Shown here piece after piece: positions 52,204-58,851 of a stretch of 58,851 nt of DNA. The notes under the pieces were generated by a model. That model ran no database searches. It saw nothing but the letters and a program-made list of their open reading frames with translations, and was not told the origin of the DNA. The position numbers and the translations under genes are program-made. Every line of letters starts with the position of its first letter. Position 1 is the stretch's first letter. This stretch comes from an uncultured Sulfuricurvum sp. (GTDB lineage: Bacteria; Campylobacterota; Campylobacteria; Campylobacterales; Sulfurimonadaceae). The stretch lies in the NCBI GenBank assembly GCA_903844635.1, contig CAIMUF010000054.1, forward strand, positions 1 to 58,851, given 5' to 3'.

Positions 52204-53769
52204 ATGAAACGAATTAAAGTACATAAAGCCTATTTTATCACTTGGTTATTTATCTTATATGTAGTGTACGCTAATGCAGAATTATTAAGCAATTTTTTTA
52301 TGGCTACAGTCATATTCAGTTCTGCCATTGTTGGATTTTTAGCCGTTGGAACGCTGTATCAGTTTGTCAGCGGTTTTGATATCATGATGCTAGGCGGTAC
52401 GTTTGGAGCACTTGCGTATAAACGTACCGGATATGAGTTTTACATTAGAAGTATTAATTCAATCCTGCCAGCTAATATCGCACATATGCTGCAAAGCAGA
52501 AAAGATCAGCAGCAAATGCTGTTTACTGAAGATGAATCTCGAGATATTATTGATTGGTTAGAACACAAGTTTTCCAAACAAAAATCGTATATAAATTTTT
52601 TCATCAATACTTCTATGCTTATTGGTCTTTTAGGGACATTCGTAGGTTTGGTTGAATCCATCGATAAAATGGGACAAATCATTTTGAGTCTCAATGGTGA
52701 GGTTCCGATTTCTGAAATTATGCAACAATTTTCAGGTCCTCTTTCGGGAATGGCGATCGGATTTGGAGCATCACTTTTTGGTGTTGTTACCGCTGTTATT
52801 TTAGGACTCAATGGATACATCTTGTTTCGATACCAAGATACGCTCATTAGTGGAGTGGAAGAGTGGCTTAAAGACAGAATTATTGATATAGCTCCAAAAG
52901 ACATTGATGATTCAATGTCATCAGCAGGTTCTGAGTTGACAGGACATCGAAAAAATTTCATGGATGTTTATCTAGATCAGCTTTCTATGCTTACGACAGA
53001 AATTACTAAATATTCGAGTGGAAATGAGAATATGTCTTCTATGGCGACTTCTCTAAGCTCTATAGAATCAATTTTAGATGAGCAAAAAACATATATGAAA
53101 TCCATGCTTCAACTGCAAGAAAATACCCAATCACGATACGAAACATTATCCTCAGCTGTTATTGATTTGTATGGATTAACAAATAACCGTTTGGAAGAGA
53201 ATAAATTTGCTTTGGATGCTATTTCAGAAGTTAATTACAAGCTTTTAGAGCAAAATAATCAGAAAATGAATCTTATTAATAACAATCTCTCTGATATTGG
53301 AATTCAACTTGGAACTAAAATAGATCAAGTGAATGTATTGCAACAGCAGGACACTCAAGCAAGCAATCAAAATGCTTCATTGCTTTTGGCGACCATGAAA
53401 GAAGCATCCAATGCTTTAGAAGAAAATAAACGCTCAACTAAATCGCTCTTAAAACTGAAAGAAGGTTCTGTAGCAAAAGATCTTGCTTTCCAGTCTAACT
53501 CCATTAGCCTTTTAGAAACAATCGATTCGGGCGTTTATGCAAATAAAGAAATTGCTAGTCGTATTTTTGAAGATGCTAGAGTGCTTAAAGTAGACCGTTC
53601 CAGTACAATAGAAGAAGGATTTAAACTCATCAACGCTCTTATTGAACATTCAAATAAACAAACAAATACGTTGAAAAAAATTGAAGAAAATTTGAGTAGT
53701 AAAGGTAACTCAAACACTAATAATGGTCAAAAAAAAGGTATCTTTTCCTCTTTTTTTAGACAAAATTAA
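52204..53769 (+). CDS. MotA/TolQ/ExbB-type channel protein with coiled-coil tail
   Basis: A 521-aa inner-membrane protein. Helices lie at about 10-24, 28-50, 132-155 and 185-207. LIGLLGTFVGLVESIDKMG (139-157) and PLSGMAIGFGASLFGVVTAV (179-198) match the conserved third and fourth helices of the MotA/TolQ/ExbB proton-channel family. Residues about 240-510 are long coiled coil (repeated TTEITKYSSG, NNRLEENKFALDAI, NNNLSDIGIQL), expected in the cytoplasm. Known related arrangements: SiiB of Salmonella SPI-4 beside a giant adhesin exporter, and ZorA, which has a long cytoplasmic tail. With the next gene (D18 in its helix) it probably forms an ion-driven motor. Which ion it uses is unknown. Confidence 0.78.
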   Translation: MKRIKVHKAYFITWLFILYVVYANAELLSNFFMATVIFSSAIVGFLAVGTLYQFVSGFDIMMLGGTFGALAYKRTGYEFYIRSINSILPANIAHMLQSRKDQQQMLFTEDESRDIIDWLEHKFSKQKSYINFFINTSMLIGLLGTFVGLVESIDKMGQIILSLNGEVPISEIMQQFSGPLSGMAIGFGASLFGVVTAVILGLNGYILFRYQDTLISGVEEWLKDRIIDIAPKDIDDSMSSAGSELTGHRKNFMDVYLDQLSMLTTEITKYSSGNENMSSMATSLSSIESILDEQKTYMKSMLQLQENTQSRYETLSSAVIDLYGLTNNRLEENKFALDAISEVNYKLLEQNNQKMNLINNNLSDIGIQLGTKIDQVNVLQQQDTQASNQNASLLLATMKEASNALEENKRSTKSLLKLKEGSVAKDLAFQSNSISLLETIDSGVYANKEIASRIFEDARVLKVDRSSTIEEGFKLINALIEHSNKQTNTLKKIEENLSSKGNSNTNNGQKKGIFSSFFRQN

Positions 53770-53788
53770 TGAATGACGGGAGAGCGTA

Positions 53789-54463
53789 ATGGCTGGTGGT
53801 GGCGATAGTAATGAAATGAATCCGTTCATTTCTTATGTCGATTTATTTGCTTCAATCATCATGGTATTACTTTTGTTTATTCTTATTTTATTCGTTAATG
53901 TTGGTTATTATTTACAATTTAATTCAAAAGATAAAACAGAAGAAAAAATTCCTGATATTCAGCAAGAAAAAAGTCAAGCAGAAATGGTTATTACAGCATC
54001 AAAAAAAGAAGATAAGAAAGAAATGGAAAAAGCAAAAGCCATTCAGTTGTTTATTCCAAAAGAAACAAATAATACGACTCCGGTACAAGGGGGAGAAGTA
54101 GAAGGAAATACACTCAGTAAACAATCTGAAACGTATGCATTAGCCGACTTTAAAGAACAAGATTTGGTTATCTCCTTTAAAAATAATGAATATTTTTTAT
54201 CCAAAGAAATTATTGCACAAGTAACAGCCTTTATGGAAAATATACTAACGAAAAATCCTAATGCTCTCTTTTATATTAGCGTTAATGATTCTAAAAAAAT
54301 AATAAGCTCGACACAAACAAAACAAGTCTCATTAGGTAGAATCTTGAGTATTAAAAATGCTTTGGAAAAAGACCCTGCACTTAAAAATAGAATCAAGCTG
54401 AACTATCAGCAAGCAGAATCATTGAATTATGAATTCGGTCACTTAAAAATTGATGTAAAATAA
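53789..54463 (+). CDS. MotB/TolR/SiiA-like partner of the channel protein
   Basis: A 224-aa single-helix protein. The N-terminus reads NPFISYVDLFASIIMVLLL, with Asp18 at the cytoplasmic start of the helix (about 17-39), the position of the proton-carrying Asp in MotB and TolR. A charged linker (45-115) leads to a periplasmic domain (about 118-224) with the outline of OmpA/MotB (FKNNEYFLSKEIIAQVTAF, then SLGRILSIKNALEKDPALKN), though the usual peptidoglycan-binding residues are not clearly kept. It is 19 bases after the channel gene. Together they match SiiAB/MotAB-type motors. Confidence 0.75.
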   Translation: MAGGGDSNEMNPFISYVDLFASIIMVLLLFILILFVNVGYYLQFNSKDKTEEKIPDIQQEKSQAEMVITASKKEDKKEMEKAKAIQLFIPKETNNTTPVQGGEVEGNTLSKQSETYALADFKEQDLVISFKNNEYFLSKEIIAQVTAFMENILTKNPNALFYISVNDSKKIISSTQTKQVSLGRILSIKNALEKDPALKNRIKLNYQQAESLNYEFGHLKIDVK

Positions 54464-54474
54464 GGTAAATAAAT

Positions 54475-55899
54475 ATGATTTTGAATGCATCTAAGTATTT
54501 GACTTTAGCCGTTCTTTGCGCAGAACTTTTTTCCAATGTTTTGAATGCTGACAGCTTACCTGTAGGACTTAAATCACCACCTAGTTTGGTCATTAGCAGT
54601 GGGAAAAGTGTTGATATGAATAATACACTCGAAGCTAATGTATCAGCGGCAGCAGGTGCAATCGTTATGCCAATATCTAATGCAAACAATGTGACACTAA
54701 AAAGTATTGTTGTCTCTTCAATTGATTCCAATTATCGGGTAAAACAAGCACAGGAGCGGGTTAAGCAAGCTGATTCATTCATTCGTGAGGCTGTTGCTGA
54801 TTTTCTTCCTCAGGTTTCTCTTACGTCGGATATGATGCGTAAAAAATATGAAGGGTTTGAACCGCAAGATTACGCTCAAAGTTCATACGGGTTTACGACT
54901 AGCTATAATGTATTTTCTTCAGGAAAGCATTGGGTTGGTATTGAAAAAAATAAAATTCTGAAAAAAGAGCAAGAAGAAAAGCTAAAAGGTACAAAAGAAG
55001 AAGAGATCAATAAAATCATTGATGCCTATTTTAGTGTTGTATATGGAAAACTTTCCATGGATGCAAATAAAAAGAATTATGAAAAATTATTCAAAATTTT
55101 CGAAATCGTTAAAACGAAACGAGAATTAGGTGCTGCGACAATGGGAGATGAGAGTTCTATTTCAGCCAGTGTTTCAAATGCAAAAACGGCAATGACGAAT
55201 ACCGAATCAGCCTATAATAATGCAAAAGATTATTATGAGTTTTTGACGGATAAAAAAGTAGCTGAGGCTACTCCTTATGAGCTTGGGTTTGACATTAATC
55301 TTGAGAGTATCGAGGCCATTGTTGATAAGATGCAAAGTGGCAATACGGATATTAATGTGATTAAAACACAGATTAATGCAAAGCAAAAAGAAATTTATAT
55401 TAATAAAGCTAGTGACTGGCCAACCATAGACTTGTCGTTTACGGATACGAAACGCTCTCGCTATGATTTTAATCAGCAAGCAGATGGTGATAATAATGAC
55501 CTGTGGTTTCAGTTGACTTTAAACTACACCCTCTATACAGGTGGTAAAACGGAAGCTAAGACTGCACGTTTGATGAGTGAAGCTTCCGAAAGAGGTTACA
55601 ATCTTGAATATACCTCTAAAGATTTAAAGTGGAATACTCAAAAATTATACAATTCAGTACAAACCAATACCAATACGCTAAAAACATTGCAGGATGAAAT
55701 CGTATCCAGTGAAAAAATGGCAGATGCATATTGGGAGCGTTTCCGACTTTCAAGCCAAGACTTAGTGACATTATTGCAAGCTCAACGGCAAGTAAACAGT
55801 GCTGAGCTTGAAAAATTGCGAAGCGAAAAGACTCGGATAATTGATTATTTTAATTTGCTGACCAAGCAAGGAAAATTATTAGAGTATTTTGAATTTTGA
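54475..55899 (+). CDS. TolC-family outer-membrane channel
   Basis: A 474-aa outer-membrane efflux protein. Sec signal (ASKYLTLAVLCAELFSNVLNA), then two OEP halves with the long alpha-helical hairpins of TolC: VKQAQERVKQADSFIREAVADF and QKEIYINKASDWPTIDL-type segments, and in the second half KTLQDEIVSSEKMADAYWERF and LVTLLQAQRQVNSAELEKL. It provides the outer-membrane exit for the adhesin, completing the tripartite exporter with the 47787 and 49901 products. Confidence 0.92.
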   Translation: MILNASKYLTLAVLCAELFSNVLNADSLPVGLKSPPSLVISSGKSVDMNNTLEANVSAAAGAIVMPISNANNVTLKSIVVSSIDSNYRVKQAQERVKQADSFIREAVADFLPQVSLTSDMMRKKYEGFEPQDYAQSSYGFTTSYNVFSSGKHWVGIEKNKILKKEQEEKLKGTKEEEINKIIDAYFSVVYGKLSMDANKKNYEKLFKIFEIVKTKRELGAATMGDESSISASVSNAKTAMTNTESAYNNAKDYYEFLTDKKVAEATPYELGFDINLESIEAIVDKMQSGNTDINVIKTQINAKQKEIYINKASDWPTIDLSFTDTKRSRYDFNQQADGDNNDLWFQLTLNYTLYTGGKTEAKTARLMSEASERGYNLEYTSKDLKWNTQKLYNSVQTNTNTLKTLQDEIVSSEKMADAYWERFRLSSQDLVTLLQAQRQVNSAELEKLRSEKTRIIDYFNLLTKQGKLLEYFEF

Positions 55900-55923
55900 T
55901 TAATTTTATAGCGGAGGTGTTAC

Positions 55924-56172
55924 ATGTCTAAAATAGTTTTTTTATTCTTGCTTGCAAGCAGTTGTCTTTTAGCTCTTGGCAGTGATAATAATGCCACAAA
56001 AAAAGGTCAAAATATAAGAGAAAAAGCTCTTTTTATGAATAAAGATCATTATCAAAAAATTCTGAAAAAAGTAGATGATGATAAAAAGAAACAAAAAAAA
56101 GAGATGAAAATTTATAAGCGTAAAGATGGATCGATTGATACGTTAAAAACAATATATGAGGCAAATCATTGA
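55924..56172 (+). CDS. Small secreted highly charged protein
   Basis: An 82-aa protein with a hydrophobic signal (MSKIVFLFLLASSCLLALG) and a Lys-rich helical mature part (HYQKILKKVDDDKKKQKKEM, KIYKRKDGSIDTLKTIYEAN). I do not recognise it. The cysteine at 14 has no strict lipobox (LASSC), so lipidation is doubtful. Ribosome site GGAGGTGTTAC. It sits between tolC and the TPR gene with an overlap to the latter, so it is part of the adhesin operon; a helper or chaperone for export is only a guess. Confidence 0.65.
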   Translation: MSKIVFLFLLASSCLLALGSDNNATKKGQNIREKALFMNKDHYQKILKKVDDDKKKQKKEMKIYKRKDGSIDTLKTIYEANH

Positions 56173-57944
56173 ACCTAAAGGATAAAAATCACACACCGTT
56201 ACTTCTCAGTGGTGATTTATTTTTAAAAGATTCCCAAAATGATGAAGCCATAGCTTGCTACATCAAAGCAAGCACTTTGGAAGATATTAAAACATGGGAA
56301 AAGGATGTTCTTTTACGTTTTTATAATAATCTTGGAGTTGCTTATAAGCGAAAAGGAAACTTTCTTCAAGCTCAAAGATTGTTTGAGCAAGGTATATTGA
56401 CAGAACCTTTATACTCTTTTTTTTATTTTAATCTTTATACTATTTATAAAGATCAAAATCGAATGGAGAGTGCTGAGAAACTTTTATTAAAAGCAATTTC
56501 TTTGCGTATTAACGACATTCGATGCTATGTTGCCTTGATCGAGTTATATCAAGAAAAAAGATATTTGAAAAAAGCTCTAGAAGTAGCGATTATCTGTGCA
56601 AATCAGTTTAAAGAAGAGTATAAATCTCATTTGCTGGTTGGTAATTGTTTTACAGCTCTTAAGCTGTATAAAAATGCCATTGAGCCATATTTAAATGCAA
56701 TAAAAATCAATCCAAAAATTACCTCGTCATATAATAATATTGGTGTTGCATACAAAGAACTTGAAGAGTATGATAACGCTAAAGCTATGTATGAAAAAGT
56801 ATTAGCCTTAAATCCAAATGATCCTGCTGTCCATAATAATTTAGGGAATTTGTTACGGAATTTGGAAGATTTTAAGGGTGCAGTGTCACATCTGGAAGCG
56901 TCGATAAAAATTAATCCTACCTATGCGGATGCGTACAGTAATTTAGGCGCCGTGTATAAAGAGCAAAAAATGTACGATAAAGCAGAGGGTTATTATCGTA
57001 AAGCATTGGAATTAAGTCCAAACCATACCAATGCAAACTTTGATTTTGCATTGATTGAGCTTACAAAAGGAAATTATCAAAATGGATGGAGACGATACGA
57101 GCACCGTCTTAAAATGGATGAGCTTGTAGCTAAAGTTTATTTTTATACAACACCTATGTGGAGAGGTGAATCACTTGATGGAAAGACCATTATTTTACAA
57201 AATGAGCAGGGATTTGGAGATAACATTATGTTTATCCGATATGTTCCTATGTTTGTGAAATTAGGGGCAAAGGTCATTGTTCGAACACGTTTGGAATTAG
57301 TTGACCTTTTTAAATCTATCGAGGGTGTAGATGCTGTAATCAGCGAAGAAGATGCAATACCTTCGCATGACTATTATCTTCCTCTCCTATCGGCTCCTTC
57401 ACGTTTTGTGACAACTCTTGAGACGATACCAAGCACTTTCCCATATTTAGTGCCAAATAAACAAAAAATTGGTGTTAAATTGTCTAAAGATGCTCTCAAT
57501 ATCGGATTAGTATGGAGCAGCAGTCGAACCAATAAGGATTTTAAAAACAAATACATTGGGCTTGAATATTTTAAAGATCTTTTCACGCTAAAAGGGACTA
57601 AGTGGTATTCGCTTCAAGTAGGAGACGACGCCACTGAAATCAAATCGGAAAAATTAGAAGCTAAGATAACGGATTTGTCTAAATATTTGGTTGATTTTTC
57701 AGCTACGGCAAATATGATTGCAAATTTGGATATTGTAATCACTACGGATACTTCTGTGGCTCATTTATGTGGCGCAATGAATAAAGAAGCCTGGGTCTTA
57801 GTTCCAAACCCATCAGACTGGAGATGGATGCAAGAAGGAAATACTACACCTTGGTATAAAAGTTTAAAATTATTTCGTCAAAATAAAACAGGATCTTGGG
57901 AGAGTGTTATTTCTGAAATAAAAAAATCTTTACAAGAAAGATAA
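56169..57944 (+). CDS. TPR protein with glycosyltransferase-B-like domain
   Basis: A 591-aa cytoplasmic protein starting at TTG (overlap TTGA with the upstream stop). Residues 1-300 contain about eight tetratricopeptide repeats (for example NNIGVAYKELEEYDNAKAMY, YSNLGAVYKEQKMYDKAEGY). Residues 305-591 resemble the GT9/GT41-like fold: NGWRRYEHR, IILQNEQGFGDNIMFIRYVP, LSAPSRFVTTL, IGLVWSSSRTNKD, then ITTDTSVAHLCGAM and NPSDWRWMQEG. Such TPR-glycosyltransferases modify proteins or make glycans. As the last gene of an adhesin operon it could glycosylate the adhesin before export, as with other giant adhesins; that is inference. The donor sugar is unknown. Confidence 0.8.
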   Translation: MNLKDKNHTPLLLSGDLFLKDSQNDEAIACYIKASTLEDIKTWEKDVLLRFYNNLGVAYKRKGNFLQAQRLFEQGILTEPLYSFFYFNLYTIYKDQNRMESAEKLLLKAISLRINDIRCYVALIELYQEKRYLKKALEVAIICANQFKEEYKSHLLVGNCFTALKLYKNAIEPYLNAIKINPKITSSYNNIGVAYKELEEYDNAKAMYEKVLALNPNDPAVHNNLGNLLRNLEDFKGAVSHLEASIKINPTYADAYSNLGAVYKEQKMYDKAEGYYRKALELSPNHTNANFDFALIELTKGNYQNGWRRYEHRLKMDELVAKVYFYTTPMWRGESLDGKTIILQNEQGFGDNIMFIRYVPMFVKLGAKVIVRTRLELVDLFKSIEGVDAVISEEDAIPSHDYYLPLLSAPSRFVTTLETIPSTFPYLVPNKQKIGVKLSKDALNIGLVWSSSRTNKDFKNKYIGLEYFKDLFTLKGTKWYSLQVGDDATEIKSEKLEAKITDLSKYLVDFSATANMIANLDIVITTDTSVAHLCGAMNKEAWVLVPNPSDWRWMQEGNTTPWYKSLKLFRQNKTGSWESVISEIKKSLQER

Positions 57945-57962
57945 ACCTTTATCCTGACAAGA

Positions 57963-57984
57963 AGAACTCAATTAAGAGTTCTTG
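57963..57984. terminator. Bidirectional terminator between adhesin operon and sodB
   Basis: AAGAACTC and GAGTTCTT form a perfect 8-bp stem (loop AATTAA) between convergent genes, overlapping the end of sodB. Confidence 0.7.
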
Positions 57985-58562
57985 ATGCCTACAAAGTTCT
58001 CCGATACGAATTCCCAGTTAATCAGTTTCCACCAATTTTCCAGATAGTCCGGACGTCCATTGCGGTAGTCGATATAATAAGCATGCTCCCATACATCACA
58101 CACCAGTAGCGGTATTTGTCCATGACGTATCGGAGTGTCTGCATTGGAAGTTGTTTCGATGACGAGATGTTTATCTTGTGTGACAATAAGCCAAACCCAA
58201 CCCGAACCGAAAAATCCGGAAGCAATGGTTAAAAATTTCTCCTTAAAGAGCTCTAACGATCCAAAATCTTGTGTTAGTTGCTCAGAAAGATTGAGTGAAA
58301 TATTGGTAGGAACAGGCGACAGTCCGTGCCAGTAAAAGTCATGATTAAAAACTTGAGCTGCATTGTTAAAAATAGCACCATTAGCATTTTTCACGATATC
58401 TTCAAGCGATTTATCAATAAACTCTGTCCCTTCGATAAGCGCATTAAGCTTGTTCACATATCCCGCATGGTGTTTACCATAATGATATGAAAGTGTTTCG
58501 GAAGAGAGGTAAGGTTCGAGTGCTGTCAGCGTATAAGGCAGACTCATTAATTCAAATTTCAT
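57972..58562 (-). CDS. sodB: Iron superoxide dismutase
   Basis: A 196-aa cytoplasmic Fe-SOD that converts superoxide to peroxide and oxygen. Metal ligands are His27 (YHYGKHH), His74 (NHDFYWHG), Asp156 and His160 (CDVWEHAYY). Gln70 in NNAAQVFNH is the residue typical of iron rather than manganese enzymes. Start MKFELMSLPYTL matches E. coli SodB; GGAGG precedes it by 5 bases. No signal peptide. Upstream is an AT-rich region with a weak Fur-like stretch (58587-58603). Confidence 0.95.
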   Translation of the reverse strand: MKFELMSLPYTLTALEPYLSSETLSYHYGKHHAGYVNKLNALIEGTEFIDKSLEDIVKNANGAIFNNAAQVFNHDFYWHGLSPVPTNISLNLSEQLTQDFGSLELFKEKFLTIASGFFGSGWVWLIVTQDKHLVIETTSNADTPIRHGQIPLLVCDVWEHAYYIDYRNGRPDYLENWWKLINWEFVSENFVGIKNS

Positions 58563-58707
58563 TGTATCCTCCTTTAATAATAAAAAATGATAATCTTATA
58601 TCTCTAAAGTTTACCAAAAAATAATGAATTATTTTAGATATTAATATCAATCTTAATTCAAAGGGGTGTAAAACATAAACCGAATACTTGTTCTAAGGAG
58701 TTTTCTA

Positions 58708-58785
58708 ATGAAACGGATTATAAGTATCCCAAAATTTAAATCTGAAGTGCAATTTTTTGACTTAAAAAATCATACCTATTTTTAG
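58708..58785 (+). pseudogene. Short ORF, possible 5' remnant interrupted by IS element
   Basis: An ATG with a good AAGGAG site opens a 25-codon frame (MKRIISIPKFKSEVQFFDL) that stops two bases before the end of the transposase fragment. It may be the truncated start of a gene cut by the insertion, or chance. Confidence 0.25.
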
Positions 58786-58786
58786 C

Positions 58787-58851
58787 TTAAGCCGCTGCTA
58801 CTAATCCATAAAAAACCTCATTGGGTGTTTTCCAATTTAAAGACTTTCTAG
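58787..58851 (-). mobile_element. IS30-like transposase, C-terminal end (partial)
   Basis: On the minus strand the last bases of the window encode RKSLNWKTPNEVFYGLVAAA and a stop, matching the C-terminus of IS30-family transposases (RPRK.L.WKTP.EVF). The rest lies outside the window. The inverted repeat end is expected in the bases just to the left (about 58750-58786) but I cannot fix it. Confidence 0.6.

Noticed and set aside
52204-54463. Zorya-type phage defence (ZorA/ZorB) reading of the channel pair
   Set aside because: The pair is embedded in a type I secretion operon, and no ZorC, ZorD or ZorE gene is adjacent. The SNF2 helicase at 22375 is more than 26 kb away with many unrelated genes between.
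58579-58603. Fur box upstream of sodB
   Set aside because: ATGATAATCTTATATC has only loose similarity to the consensus and is not palindromic enough to call.

Overview
The window looks like chromosome from a sulfur-oxidising member of the Campylobacterota (Epsilonproteobacteria), most likely near Sulfuricurvum/Sulfurimonas. The pointers are a flavocytochrome-c-type sulfide dehydrogenase with SoxY and SoxZ, Tat-exported redox proteins, moderately AT-rich DNA, and dense, short-spaced gene packing. The genus is inferred, not proven.

Layout. (1) 1-4,700: a periplasmic sulfur-oxidation module (FCSD flavoprotein, SoxY, SoxZ, Rieske protein, c'-like cytochrome) interrupted by an opposed chorismate-mutase-like gene and followed by a YceI-family protein. 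(2) 4,740-13,500: a B12/radical-SAM protein coupled to a ParA-like ATPase on the minus strand; then PEP synthase, YcaO and a MATE exporter on the plus strand; then a decayed DEAD-box helicase C-domain with a long repetitive basic tail. (3) 13,700-26,000: mixed housekeeping genes: polysaccharide deacetylase, BaiN-like flavoprotein, transglutaminase, DUF234 protein, parvulin, GIY-YIG protein, TerB/DnaJ membrane protein and a large SNF2/SWIM helicase. (4) 26,300-30,650: YbgC thioesterase, then a minus-strand block with ankyrin protein, ferritin-like protein, Crp/Fnr regulator, periplasmic-binding-fold protein, uracil-DNA-glycosylase-like protein and an outer-membrane barrel.

(5) 30,869-57,944 is the outstanding region: nine plus-strand genes with no gap above 45 bases. 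It starts with a 5,636-residue repeat protein (first half RTX calcium-binding beta-roll, second half a different beta repeat), then a type I secretion ABC transporter with a degenerate C39 domain, an HlyD-type adaptor, a membrane protein with an extracytoplasmic Cache-like domain and no signalling output, a MotA/TolQ/ExbB-type channel protein with a long coiled-coil tail, a MotB/TolR-like partner carrying the membrane aspartate, a TolC-type outer-membrane channel, a small charged secreted protein, and a TPR-glycosyltransferase-fold protein. Together this reads as a giant-adhesin type I secretion system with its own ion-driven motor, analogous in parts list to SiiABCDEF of Salmonella SPI-4 but with a different adhesin and two extra components (sensor-like and glycosyltransferase-like).

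(6) 57,972-58,851: iron superoxide dismutase on the minus strand, then the 3' end of an IS30-like transposase running off the window edge. I found no tRNA, rRNA or CRISPR array.
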